From: Cyprinodon diabolis
Lineage: Eukaryota > Chordata > Actinopteri > Cyprinodontiformes > Cyprinodontidae
Length of the DNA: 64,000 nt
Assembly (NCBI GenBank): GCA_030533445.1
Contig: CM060072.1
Coordinates: forward strand, 19,781,767-19,845,766
Reading direction: 5' to 3'
Positions within the stretch are counted from its first letter, which is position 1. Each line of letters opens with the position of its first letter. The notes under the pieces were generated by a model. The model made no database searches. It had not been told where the DNA came from and saw nothing but the letters and a program-made list of their open reading frames with translations. The position numbers and the translations under genes were made by a program. Below, piece by piece: positions 11,001 through 23,315 of the stretch.

Positions 11001-11928
11001 TTTAATTTAGGAGTTTTATAGACTTGGAAGAGTAAAAAAAACTGTTTTTTTTCAGAATTTTATTCAGGCATTTATTGGGGCCTATTTTGGCATATTTTTG
11101 AGGCTTTCATATAGTTTATAGCGACTGCATCAACCAAAATTAAGAAACATATTATGATATATGTTGTGGCTGTATTGTCCAGCCCTACCCTAATTGATTT
11201 TATACTTTTAATATTTTCATTACATGCCCTGCATGTGGATCTTTCATCAAAAACTGTTTTCGTTTGATCACTTGGCAGATAACCTTTTGCATCCCATCAT
11301 ATTGTTTACAAAAAAGAACAAAACTTCTCAGTCTCAGTCCTACAATTCATCATTCTTCTGTCTCTATGTAAATTTTATTTGTTTTTTTGTCTGCATAGTG
11401 CCTCAGAACCTGACACTAGACCCTGACACCGCTCATGCAAACCTGCTTATCTCAGACTTTGACACCAAAGTGGAGGAGGGCCGCATTCGCAGCCATGAGC
11501 CGGATCTTCATGGCCGCTTTAACCGCTTCTGCGGTGTCCTCGCCACAGCCCAGTATGCAAGTGGCCAGCACTACTGGGAAGTGGACGTCAGGGACAAAGG
11601 CGTGTGGTACCTTGGGGTTACGACCGAGTGCAGCAACAGAAAGGGCTTCGTTAACCTTACTCCTTCTGCAGGATACTGGACCCTTTGTCTGCAGGACCGT
11701 CTGTACGCCATAGTGGAAGATGGCCGAATCCCACTATCTGACTACTGGAACTCGCCTCGCGTCGGTGTTTATCTGGACTATGACAACGGGCGCCTCAGTT
11801 TTTACGATGCCGTTACAATGAAGAGACTTTACATGTTCGACACCTGGTTCCGGGAGCCTGTCTATCCTTTCTTCAGCCCGGGGAAGAACGATGTAGGCAG
11901 CAGGCTGCAGATATGCCACTATTATTAA
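2041..11928 (+). CDS. TRIM protein, RING-B-box2-coiled coil-PRY/SPRY (class IV), predicted E3 ubiquitin ligase
   Basis: Eight coding exons join in frame: 2041-2223, 2561-2772, 4837-4882, 5065-5160, 6564-6788, 6911-6933, 7008-7129 and 11399-11928. They total 1437 bp, or 478 residues plus TAA. All introns are GT/AG. The RING (residues 17-59) has all C3HC4 ligands: C17, C20, C32, H34, C37, C40, C56 and C59. B-box2 has C103, H106, C114, D117, C122, C125, H131 and H134. A coiled coil runs from about 148 to 260, and the PRY-SPRY is residues 303-478, with the [10 protein letters not shown] start and the HYWEVDV motif. The 96-bp, 225-bp and 23-bp exons are the usual sizes for coiled-coil exons of TRIM-SPRY genes; a split inside the B-box (2772/4837) is less usual. 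The family transfers ubiquitin, and the SPRY selects the target. Teleosts have large TRIM-SPRY expansions and I cannot name the orthologue. Introns 2, 4 and 7 are swollen by DNA transposons. The model is unbroken and the gene looks functional. Confidence 0.9.
3565..4157. mobile_element. Non-autonomous hAT-like element, copy 1 (intron 2 of the TRIM gene)
   Basis: The ends match inversely: AGGCTACATTCACACTTCA on the left and, reverse-complemented, AGGCTACCTTCACACTGCA on the right. The interior aligns over its length with the copy at 7578-8048 plus 9772-9895. Both share GTGACCCAAATCCG near the left end and CATCTTGAAAAGAT in the middle. No transposase is present. The 8-bp flanks (CAGCCTGA and AAGAGTAA) do not match, so the target duplication has decayed or the exact ends are slightly off. 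The hAT assignment is inferred from terminal-repeat style. Confidence 0.65.
5531..6377. mobile_element. hAT-type transposon with intact 8-bp target duplication and a BED-finger remnant
   Basis: The element is flanked by identical 8-mers GTTTGCAT (5523-5530 and 6378-6385). Its ends are TAAGGGTGGG and, reverse-complemented, TAAGGGTGTG. The 8-bp duplication points to the hAT superfamily. A minus-strand frame at 5943-6155 resembles the N-terminal BED zinc finger of hAT transposases ([11 protein letters not shown], then ICKRG), but the second Cys of the expected C-x-x-C is missing. The interior also has ATCGAT-centred hairpins, for example around 6290-6313. It lies in intron 4 of the TRIM gene and cannot code a full transposase. 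Confidence 0.85.
8049..9763. mobile_element. hAT-type transposon with perfect 12-bp TIRs and 8-bp target duplication
   Basis: The termini are exact inverted repeats, TAGAGACTGACA and TGTCAGTCTCTA. They are flanked by identical 8-mers GTATGCAG (8041-8048 and 9764-9771). Both subterminal regions are rich in short C-rich repeats of the type CCCGTCCC or CCCACTCCC (about 8080-8230 on the left; 9650-9735 on the right, including TACCGTCCC). Clusters of this kind in hAT elements are usually transposase-binding sites. No complete transposase is present, and the middle is occupied by another insertion (8235-9434). Confidence 0.88.
8235..9434. mobile_element. Innermost element of the nest
   Basis: The left end reads TGCTCTGTTCAAAAACCT and the right end, reverse-complemented, reads GGCTCTGTTCGAAATCCT. 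The flanks CCACTCTC (8227-8234) and CCATTCTT (9435-9442) agree at 6 of 8 positions, which fits a degraded hAT-type duplication. The interior includes a fish repeat module starting CTTTACTGTCCCACAATGGG at 8815, and a GTTGC-TAA-GCAAC palindrome at 9270-9282. No transposase was recognised. This is the least certain layer of the nest. Confidence 0.45.
10320..10700 (+). repeat. Dispersed retroelement-like fragment
   Basis: The phrases GAAGATTCTCAGTCATCCAG near the left and CTTCCTGGATGGGAAGTGAA near the right are recurrent in teleost genomes at the ends of retroelement copies. The frame at 10323-10613 shows no domain. The class is unresolved; a Penelope-like element is one possibility. Confidence 0.35.
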
Positions 11929-12985
11929 CAGAGCAGCTGTCCAGGGTCCAACCTGCACCTTCAGGTGAACCTGTCAGAAAGCATCCTATTTTCCTACAGA
12001 TAGCTTATTTTGTGCAACTGGGAGATCACTTGCAGTTCCTGCATTTTGGTGATGCAGTTCAGCTTAAACAGGGAAATAATCACATCCTGGACTCTCTCAT
12101 CCCCCTAAAAAGATATATTGTACACAAACTGTACAAACCCTCCCCTCATAACCACAGTGGGGGTTTGGAGAGTGGCTTGGCTGTGACTTCAAGTTTCTAT
12201 TTCTAGGACCGATGGGTGATAAGATTTTATTGAAATGGCTTTGTTAAATACAACGGCCTTCATTATTCCTTCCATCTGTGCCAGTCCTGCTTTGTAAATT
12301 TGAGCCCAATCTGTGCAGCAGAACTTTGCAATATTGAAAGCGTTTTGCATTGAGGTTTACCTAAAAATTCAAAGTGGTTAGTTCTTAACCAACAGGACTA
12401 AATATTTAGCTGTTGTCCTACTTGGTGGCTAAATATGTTTCTTTTTGCATTCCATTAAAAACTATTTTTAAGAGGAAGAGCTTGATATAATGGAAGTGTT
12501 GAATGTTGGTATTGCATCTTTTTGCTTTTTTATTTTATTTTTTATTGATTACTGTTCTTTATGAATGATAAATGTATCTTATTGTCATTTACTGAAATTT
12601 TTACTTTATTTAGGGCTGAGTTTTTAATGTTCAGAATATTTTTCTTTTATTTGCTTCTTTGTTAATATGTGTTCTTAAATGGCTGTTGAAACAGAAATAT
12701 GTTGACTTTTTTTTTTTTAAAGGGATATTATTAACTTAGTCTTGAAGAAACTGTTCTTTATGATTTGGACTTTTTTTTTTTTTTTAAGACCTTTTTATTA
12801 TTCTGTGTTTTGTCCGTGGCTGTTTACCTTAATGGATTTATTTACCCAGTCTTGTTCATTTCATTTACATTTTAAACTAAGTATTCTTCTCAGATGTGTC
12901 ACAAAGTGACTTACTTTCAGGCTGTTGCCCTCTGTATGAAGATTCATTCTTTTTCATTTCAATAAAATGAACAGAAAAAAGCTTT
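11929..12985 (+). other. 3' UTR of the plus-strand TRIM gene
   Basis: Sequence from the TAA stop to just past the first clear AATAAA (12961-12966), with T-rich tracts and no coding frame. A second AATAAA occurs at about 13046. The transcript end is inferred from the signal only. Confidence 0.6.
12961..12966 (+). terminator. Polyadenylation signal AATAAA
   Basis: Canonical hexamer about 1.03 kb downstream of the TRIM stop codon, in the sense orientation. It is the first strong signal after a T-rich 3' UTR. Confidence 0.55.
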
Positions 12986-15900
12986 GTTTTAAATTGCAAT
13001 TTATTTACCCTTTTCAATTTCTTCTAAACTTGTATGCTTTGCTGAAATAAATCCAGTTTGGGTAAATCAACTTCTTCATTTTCTTTTCTGGTTGTGTAGG
13101 ATTACATCTTTTTAACATATTTTCACAGTTTCATTTTTAATTGAAGCTAACATAATCATCAGGCTGCCTACACGCATGTGTGCTTTTTACAACATTTCTT
13201 TATAGCTGTGTGACAAACTATTTCACTTGAATTTTTTTTTTCATCATCCTTGTATTTTTAGTTAAGCCCCCTCTTTTAAATAACAGACCAATCTGATAAT
13301 GCTGATTCACTTTTTTCACCCAGAACATTTAAGGAGGAGGTGAGAAAACTTTCATCTCTTGCTAGGGTAATGACTCACAGGTGACTTTTTGCTGCTTCTC
13401 TGTTTAGATTGTTAGCTTATTGCAGAACAAATTAACAAACCTGATAAAGATGCATTTATGTGAACCAGTTTCTTTCAAACAGGACTGTCAGAATAAGAGC
13501 ACACTAGACAATCTTCACTGGAATGCCTGCAGTTTTCTCCAACTGGATTAAACAGGCATTGAACTTAAAGCAGATTTAAGCTGAGCTAGATTGTTAATTT
13601 AAAGATGCACAATTGCTAATCGCTGGCTATTATTTATTTTTCACTATTCATTAAAAAAAAATCTCAAAATTCAATGTGCCGAAAGCAAACAAAATGCACA
13701 TAAAATAACATATGTTTAAATAAAACCCAGTTTAGATACCAGCTGAAGCTTTTTCCGTTTATTATCACAATCATTTTCCAGGATTACAAGTCTTGTCATT
13801 TCATTTTGTAAGTTTGACCTCCTGTAGTATACAGGCCTACACATATTTGGTAGATGTAGCATTTTTTTTTATTTATTTAAATGTGCTTTAGTTATTTGAC
13901 ACAAACAAGTAAATGACATTAAAGGCAAAGACACTGAAAGAAATATACTAATGGAGGAGTTCTATTTGGGGAGAAAAAAAATCATTTTGTCAGTACACAA
14001 AGCTTTCCTACAAATGGAAAACGCCAGAAGAAAGACAGTTTAACAGTGTTTTTAAATACAGATATAAAAAATGGGTTCATTTAGGAGCCACACATGAAAA
14101 CAAATACTCTAAAAGATCCACAATGAAAGTGCTGGTCATCAGTAATATAAAGTGACTGTAATATACAATACAGTCTTTGATTATGTTATATGAAATATAC
14201 CTGTTATTCTTGTAAAATGATAAAACTTTTATATTTGTAGTTTGTGCAATGTTCAAAAGCAAGTCAAATAAAATGTTCAGGCTGAAGGAGACAATAATAA
14301 ACATAAGCTCTTCTGGGAAGTAATAGAGATCAGATATGAGATGCTACAAATCAAAGAGTAAAGGTCCAACGCAACAGTTAGAAAAATAGTTCGTACAACA
14401 AATAATATAGAAAAGAAAATCCAAAATAAATAAAATCATCTGGAAAAATAAAATACAGCAAATATTTTTACAACTTTATTTCACTTAAGGTTCAGTGATT
14501 CAGCTGGCTACTGCTTGGCATGATCTCAGTTTTATTCTAAATGCTGGAATAAGTAGGATATATAGCAATATACTGTGGACAATAAATCCATATGTACACC
14601 TACTTTTTGCATATGTACAATTACAGTCATTTCTTGATATTAACAGAGAAAAGTGCAAAAAGCCATGGGGTCTAATTTTGGAAATCTGTTTTTGTTATTA
14701 TGACATTAAGACCAGAAACAGAAAAAAATGACCTGTAGAAGTGGAATTGGTTGAGATTTTGTGCTTCTTTAATCAAACCACCTTGCATAAAGGCCAAATG
14801 ATCTGTCTTGTCAGATAAAGTGCAGAATGACGAATGGACCGATAACTACGCATTCCTATATGTTCTGTTTTGCCTACATACAACAAAAAAATGGATGGCA
14901 TTAACAGCAGGTTTTGTTTTTTTGGCACACAGTAACAAAATTGGTTTTTATCTTGATTTCAAAGGATGTTACTTTACAAAGTTATGAGCTCTAAATATCC
15001 TACCTGCAACAGAGAACTATTTTTGATTCATGATTAAGCAAACCCAGATTAGTTTGTCCCACAGGCCGAAGCTAAAACATCATAGTACTTTATACAAACA
15101 CTGTGTTATACCAGCATTTTGGAGGTAAATATCAAGCAGGATCAAAATCTTTTACACAAGAAATGGAATTTGGAAGTTGCTCTCCAGCAGTAATCTTCCT
15201 GTGTGAAAAAAACGGACTAAAAAGAGAACATGTGAACCATTCTGTGTCAGATACTCAACAAATAGGTACACCTTTCTTAAACCTATTCTGTATATTTTGC
15301 CTTTGGATATATAGTTTTGATGAGTGTAGAACAGGATATGTAAAACCAAAAACTTTGGGAATGCATAAAGTAGTATTACATAGGTAAACACAAACCTATT
15401 GATAAAAAAAGTATCTTTGAGTTGAGCTAACAGTCTACCATCAACTGTGAGGATTTTAGCTAATGATAGCCTATATGATTGATTATTATATTAGCTTGAT
15501 TCCTAACAACTAAACTAAAATAAAATAATAAAAAAAAGCTTGTTTGAGTTCACCTTCAGCTTTGACAGGCATCAAAACCAAGCAGAGGAACAGACTGGAT
15601 GTAGAGAACAGTCTGGTATCAGCTGTTTTCCCACATCTGAGCTCATCATAGCAAACAAAGGTGTCATGAATTTTGAAAATCAAGTAAAACAAATGGAGTC
15701 AGTCTGACTATAATTTTTTTTCAGTATTTTGTTCCAAATTTAGTTCCACTTTTGGGCAGTCATCAATACTTTTTTCTAAGGGGGGTACTCTTGGAAAAAG
15801 ATGCCGACAGGGGTACACAAGGTTGAGAACCACTATATTAGCTAACCAAAAGCACCTTATCAGCTATTAGTAGCAAAAATACTAACATTTGATGGTGGAA

Positions 15901-17296
15901 TGATAGCTGGATGCAAAGTGCAGGACAGCTTTCATAACCTCTTTTAGCAAATCCAGGCACACTTAATCTCACCCATGCAAACTATTTTTTTTTCACCTTG
16001 GAAATATATAAATATATATATAAATTGTTTATTGTTTCTGACCATTTTTGTGCTTTTTTGGATAAAGGTAAAAGGGAACTTTACTTTCAGATTTGGTCAC
16101 CAATTATGTTCTATTCATACACAGAGATTAGTGGCTGTGCACGTGGCTGGACTCGGTTCAAACAATTTCAGTAAGGGCGGCGCAACATAATTAGGTACTT
16201 TATTTTAATTTGGAGAATTTCAATTTTATTAGGAGAAACGCAGCATACCAGATAAGCTCTGCGCAAGTTCAGGTTTCCAAAAATAAATGTATAGCAAAAG
16301 ATGTTAAGTTATAAAAAAAACTGCATTTGGTAAAAAACGGCACTTAAATATTGAGCAACAGATAATATCCTCCGATTTGTTATCTAAAAGAAATATTTAA
16401 TAAATCAAACATAAAATTGTTGGTAAATTCTGGTCTTGTAAAGACCAAAATAGAAAATATGCAACATAATTCATGCGGAAGAAAGCCTCAAGTATCTGAA
16501 TACTTTTTGAGGGATATCATTTACATATAATTCCTTTAGCTAGTTTATCATTTGGTAAATTGATAAACCACTTAATAAACTTTAATATATTAAATAATGA
16601 TCATTTAAATCTAGTTGGCCTTGTCACAGCCGTGGTACGACCCACAAATGACACATGCCCTATATCGCCTGCTATATCAACTTTCCTTTTAAATCACCTT
16701 CTGTCAAACTAGCTGCCCAATAAAAACCAAAACATGGTGTAAAGTTTGATAAAACAGTGTTTGGATAAACTTTTTAAGGCCATTTGGAGTCGTTTTGAAT
16801 CACCTTTTATCTTGATTTCTCTGCTTTAGCCTCTGGTACAAAAAACTCTGGGACGTAAATTACAATAACTGAAGAGCTCATGAGAGTTTCTATAACAGAA
16901 GTCAAAACATACACTTTTCTTTGAATTAACTGATTGACCTTTGTTATGTCAGTCTGACAGCATGATGTATAAATATGGTCACAGACAGTGAGTGTTATTA
17001 TTCTTACTGGGAGAATATGAAATCTAACCCAAAATGTAGGTTTATAACAAGTGTAAAGTCTGACAGGCTGCATACAATTTGGACATACTGATAAGAATCA
17101 AACTTTTTTTCTATTTTTCTAAAACTTGGAATGCGTTTTTTTTTTATTATATGGTTTGCATTTTCTTTGCCCTAAGCAATGCAGTCTACGAAGAAGGAAT
17201 ACTGTGTTCTGGCCAGAAAGAGCAGGAACGTTGCAGCTAGAAGTGTTATGAAATATTTATTTACCCAAGCAGGATTTTAGATGCCTTTTCATTTGT
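12986..17296. other. Convergent intergenic region, probably including the trim3 3' UTR
   Basis: No coding frame with domain character is seen. The minus-strand trim3 stop lies at 17297. Several TTTATT hexamers (AATAAA on the minus strand) occur here, for example near 17255, 14475, 13756 and 13632, so the length of the trim3 3' UTR cannot be fixed. Long 3' UTRs are usual for TRIM2/TRIM3 genes. The phrase GGTTGAGAACCACTATA near 15820 resembles a fish repeat end. Confidence 0.4.
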
Positions 17297-20200
17297 CTAC
17301 TGCAGATATCTGTAAACTTTAAAACAGTGATTACCGGAGTCGGCAACTGCCACATGTCCGTCTGAGGTGAGAGCGAGGCCCTGGGGGCCGTAGAGAGGGT
17401 CTGCTGAGGTATTAATGTAGGACAAGAATGACCCGGTGCTATCAAAGACCTAAAACACACACAAAAAAAGGTTTCTGATTATATAATGTCCAATACTACC
17501 AATGATTCAATAACTATTAAAAAGCTATAAAATAACATTTGGTTATGCAATGGATTTTCTTCTGTTTTTGTTGTTGCAAATAAACTCTTGAATATATTTT
17601 AAAAATATCAGACTATTTTAAGAGAAAAAAAGAATGAACAGAATATAGTTGCCTCCCTTGTTAAATCATTATTCATCTCGGACAAATTTTCTGGTTCAGT
17701 TTTAATAGCCACAGTCACAGCTGAAGCTTTTAAGCTAAAGCCTACTTTGGCTATGCAACAGTCATATGGCTATATAAGACTACGCAAGGCTAAAATCATG
17801 AGTTTAGTCAAGGAACAGACTTTCTTCTGACTGTGGTATAGCTTCAGCACAGGCAAATTCATTTTAAAGTACCCTTTTTTGTAGCTAAGAACGCGGGTAA
17901 AATGCTTGATGGCAGCAGTTTTTGCCAAAAGCTCCTCAACCAGAAGTTAGCTTTAGAAGATACAGATGGAGCCAGACTGGTTTAAATAGTTTTTGCACAA
18001 GCTATTTTTGATATTTCTTTGAAAATCTGAAACATTAAGATTTGAGTTAAAGTTAAAGAATACTAATTCTGGGGAAAATAACTATTTTATGTGACAAATT
18101 GCAAAAAAAAGATCCCATGTTAAGGTTTTTTTTTTTTTTTTTTTTGTTTTTGTCAGAGAGTTTCTATTTTTATAGCACATAATCATGTACAAAAAAACAA
18201 AACAAAAAAACTTGATTATATTACCTGTATTCTGCTGTTACCCCAGTCGGCTACAATGATGTTTCCGTTGGTATCTACAGCAACACCAGTGGGCGCGTTG
18301 AACTGGCCATTACCTTCACCATGAGAGCCAAACTTGAACAGGAACTCCCCATCGGCGCTGTACACCTACCACAACAGATAATAAATACCATCACAAGATA
18401 CACCCACTGAATACCAAGACCAGCAGGGATTGCATCTCCTTTACCTTCACAGAGTGATTGTGAAAGTCTGTCACTATGATTTCATTCTTGTTGTTGACTG
18501 CAACAAAATGTGGACCTGAACAGAGTGAATCAGAAAACATTGGAAAACATTGGTTCCTTTTCATATATACATATTTTTTGGGCTTGTCAAACATGTTTGA
18601 TCAGGTTATTGGTCTTTATAGTTAGGTAGAAAAGTTTTCTGAAATTCTTTCCACAAATTTCTCCAATTTTCAAAACATAAAACAGTATTATAATCAATCC
18701 TTTAAGAATCAGTTGGTGCATGCTAACCGATGTAGGATTATTATTATTTTTTTTTTTTCTGAAGCTAATTTTATTTCTGAAACACAGAGGGATTGCTGAT
18801 CTACCGAGTTCATTAAAAATTATAAATACGCCAGTGTAAAAAGTAATAGGCCATAACAGTTGTACTCTGCTTTTGCTATTTTTGTGAAGTATATATATTT
18901 TTTAGAACAAGTTGTAATATCAGAGAAAATAGGAGTAAATACATGACAGCAGCTTTAAATGCCAATTTTAATTATCCAAAGAAAACAAAAACTGTTCGAA
19001 CCAAGTTGGCCCCAAACAAGTGTCCTTTTGTTACACAATGAATTTACTGCAATTGACCTTTTTTTTGAGTGTAAATGCACCCATAGATGTCAACTGTGCG
19101 ACCTGTCGAATGAAGAAAGGTCGCAAAAAGTAATACACTGTAAAAGCAATAATTGTTTTGGCTATTGCTGCAACAGCTAGTTGCAGTAAGTTAGTAAAAG
19201 CACTTGATAGCTGTTGCAACTTTCCAAAGGAAGATTTGCAAGGAAAATGGGGACGAACATGTAGGACGGCTTTACCTAAACATATCACCAGAATGATTGA
19301 CAATTAGGAGGACCACTTATTTTGATGATCCACCCAGAAAAAGGACATCCTCCACTATACCTTTAAAGAAATATGAACAAAGATGAAGAAACCCTCAGAG
19401 CATCAGCGCTGATACATAAATACTTTTTAAAAAGCTTTTTAAATTAGCTTTCTAACTTTTTAATTTAATTTATTTAGTTTTAAACTTAACTTATTTTTAT
19501 TTATACTAAATTTACATTACATTAAAGCACTACATTAGAGAAAGAAAAACAGTAGGCAATAGCTCCGACGACCTATGTATGGAGGCCTTAGTACTCAACT
19601 TGGTCGACCCGGGTTCGAATCCAGCCTGTGCTCCTTTGCCGCATTTTTCTCCCCCCTGTCCTGTCAGACCACTTTACAATAAACAACCCACTAGTTCCTT
19701 AAGAACCTAAAAACAAACAAAAAAACTCTTACACACAGAGATATTTTGCCTTTTTTGCTGGACAGTGGTGTTTTTACTCTTGCAACAATGTAATGACAAT
19801 AAAATCTAATTCTTTTCTATTCTATTTTAATCCAAGTTACCAAAAAATTGTAACTTGGATAATAAAGGGTAAAAACTAGGAGATTATTAAGATATATATA
19901 AATGCACCTTTGTGGGTTCTTTCCCGATTTTGTACTTAGAAATACCTTTTAACTTTGAGATCTAGCATGGATACCTGAGGCAAGGCAACAGAGGTATGTA
20001 GTTCTTTAGATTTTACTTTTAGTTATTTTGTGTCTCCACTGTGTTATTGGTTTTTCATCATGCAGCCAATCATGTGAGGGCTCATCTTTTCATAAGAATC
20101 AAGGTTTTAGAAATACATTTTAACCCTTTCCAATGACATTTTTTCATCTGTCTGTTCATTTCTTAACATTTGGGGAAGATTTGTTGTTTTCTAAGATCTT

Positions 20201-21256
20201 TTACATGTTCTTTGCTACTTGGTTCTTGATTATAAATCAGCAGCAAACTAAAGAAAATGAACAAAAGAAATGTAAATCAGTGTAATCAATGGTTTAAAAA
20301 TGGGGCAGGATTAAATTGGCTTATGTTTTGATATTTAAATTGTCATTGAAAAAATAGCTGTCTGTATTTTCTCAGATTATATTTCTCTAATATTAAAACG
20401 TATTTGTTCATTTAAAATATTTCGGGGCCAAAAAAGCAAATACAGAAGAAATCTGTAACATGCCAACTACTTTTATAGTCACATGAAAAACACATGACAA
20501 CATATTAATTCTGTTACTTTCGACATTGTTCTTGAATTTTGAACAATCTCTGTACAGGCACATCTTCATTCGTCTTATCATCGACAGTCTGCCTTCTTTG
20601 GAAGTCAGACACGTGCTCAGGGAATTTGGTTAGACAGAGAACACCGTCCGATTAAGGTCGCAGCAAGGCCACACTTAGTACTTACTGAAAACTGAGCCAG
20701 ATTTATTAAAGTTTGGGCCAAGTTTTTCTGAATCAGAAAACAGAAGGAAGAACAGAAAGAAAGAAAAAGCAGGTCATCAGAAATAAAGATAAGCAACAAA
20801 GAAAACTCTTAGGGTAGTAAGCACAGGGGCCTTCTGTTGCTGACTGAGAAAGCAAAACATCTCATAATCTGATTAATAAAGAAACGTGTGTAAAATGTGT
20901 TATTTAGTGTTCTGAATGTGGATTGGATTACAGAATATTAATAAAAGTGAAAATGCATAATCAAAAATGGAATGCCAAAAGAGCCAAAATAGGTAAATAA
21001 ATATTTATAACTAAGTCATGACAATTTGGTAAATAAGATACGTTCTATATAATTGTTGGATCCTTTCCATAAATAACAAGGACATTAAAAACATTTTCTA
21101 ATTTATTTTTTAAGTTAATGCTAAATTGAAGAAATTATTTTTACAAATAAAAGCACATCTAATCAAAAAAAAAAAAGTTGGAACTGTATTTTGTGTACAA
21201 ATTTACTTTTGACCACTAGATGGGGGCAAAAAGCTTCCAAAAACAACACAGGCAGA

Positions 21257-21323
<67 letters not shown>

Positions 21324-23284
21324 TCAAAAAGTTTATTAGTCCGTCAGGAAAATTAAATGTTCACGAAAATCTCTCTGAGAATCACCTGTCACTGGAATGT
21401 TCCACAGTCATTACTGTGGCTGTTTTTTCTTCTCTTTACATACAGCTTCCATCATATTGTGTAATTCAAACTTTTACCTGTGTTATTTTTTCAAGGAGGC
21501 TCTTTTTTACATTTTTCTCATTTAATCCAATCAAATTCCAGACGTTGATTTAATTTGTGGGACAGAGCGGAAAAAAGGTGGCTCAGTCCTGCATATATTG
21601 GGACATCTGGTCACCCTAACACAGGTTGTAACTCATGGTGTTGCATTGCATCACAGAAACTAGTAAGTAAATAAAAACTTGATGATCTTCACATAAATAT
21701 CCAATTAAGTATCAACTAAATTATCTGAAAAGTGAAATATTTTCATTGAATTCAAACAATGTATTTAATCTATTTATCAATGCTAATTTATTTAGATTCA
21801 GCTAATTAAACTAAGAAGTGTATTACAACTAATAACTTATTTATTCCCCATTGTGGCATGGTTTTCATTCCACTTTGGTGTAGGATTAAAATTTTTAAAA
21901 GTTTTATGCTGAAGATGTATGAAAGCACTTTGTCTGACTGGGTGAATGAGAAACACCAAAGTTTAGGTTCACTTCTCACCTGCAAACTGTCTATCAGACG
22001 TCCCTCTGCCCCCAAACTTAGTCACCAGCTTCCCATTGGACTGAAAGATGAAGACACAGCAGGCTTTGTTGTCCACAGTGAGGATGTGTCCATTTTTATC
22101 CACGGCCACTCCTTTAGGACCCATGAGACGGCCTGCACCGATCTTATTCTAATATGAAAAAAATAACAAAGGGATTACATTACATGTAAAAAGCAGTTAC
22201 CTAGATTTAAGAGAAAAGTAATCCCTCAGATTGAGGATTGGCATTTGGCCGCCTGAATAATGTGTTCACTTTTCAGAAACAGACAGTTGCTACAAGGTAT
22301 ACTAATTAGTTTTATGAGTTTGTACCTTAAACTTGCCATCTGAGGAGAAGATGCTGACCCATCTGTTGTCATAATCGGCCACCACAATGTCCCCGTTCAT
22401 GTCTACTGTGACTCCTGTCGGTCTCTGTAGTTGTCCTGGAGAACGGCCCCTGACCCCGAAGCGCATTTTAAACTGCCCATCATTGGAAAACACCTGCAGC
22501 CATTTGCATCAGAAAGCTCACATTCAGCACACATTAAGAATACAAATCTAAAAAAAAAACACATTGCTGCCTCTATGTGCATGTTCTTCTGTGTGTCTGT
22601 CTCACCTGTATGCACTGGTTGTTGCTGTCAGCCACCACCACTCTGCCATTGCTGGAGGCTGAGATTCCTTGCAGATTTGTGAATTCACCCTTTTCCCTTC
22701 CCCTGGAACCTGATGGGAAACAGTTAAGCACATAGTGATTGTGATGTTTACAGTCTAACGGTGAATCATTTATTTTTTTTGTCAGTCTATGCCAGAGTTT
22801 TCTTCCTATTTCTGAGGAAAGATTGCTGAGTTCCTTCCAGAAAACCACAAAACTCCCACTAGCACTCTGGGACTAAATTACATCGACTGCAGTTGTTGCT
22901 CCAGAAATTTTTCTCTGCAGGTGCTAAAGAGAGGCAGCAAAAGTAAACACTAAGGGGGATAATGGATATGTGGTGTTCTGCTATTAAATTAAAAACATAT
23001 AAAAACACATCTATGAAGTAGTCTATAAACTGTTGCAATAAAGTCACTATATTCAATTATCCTAGATCTGGGTAAACAAAACAAAGTGAATCCATCAGTA
23101 ACATCAGAGGTCCATTTTAAGAAGCAGGTTTACTGAAAACTCTGTTTCCTAAACCTGAAATATGGGAAGTTCTGAGTTTTCATTTGACAATGAGAGTTTC
23201 CTCAACCTGTTTCAGTCACCGTAGTAATTTTCTACTCTGAGCTAACCTGGTAGGGAGCAGATTTGAATGAATATGAATATACTG

Positions 23285-23315
<31 letters not shown>

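Larger units (their letters stand above)
7349..11187. mobile_element. Outermost element of a transposon nest in the last TRIM intron (hAT-like)
   Basis: The left end reads AGGGCTTGACAATA and the right end, reverse-complemented, reads AGGGCTGGACAATA. The outer flanks GCCCAATT (7341-7348) and CCCTAATT (11188-11195) agree at 6 of 8 positions, consistent with an old, diverged 8-bp hAT duplication. Between the ends lie at least three further elements, listed separately, plus unassigned AT-rich DNA. No transposase frame was recognised. Confidence 0.55.

Noticed and set aside
17257..17460. 67-codon minus-strand frame overlapping the last trim3 exon
   Set aside because: It is a shadow; the NHL reading frame uses another phase and ends at the TAG at 17297-17299.
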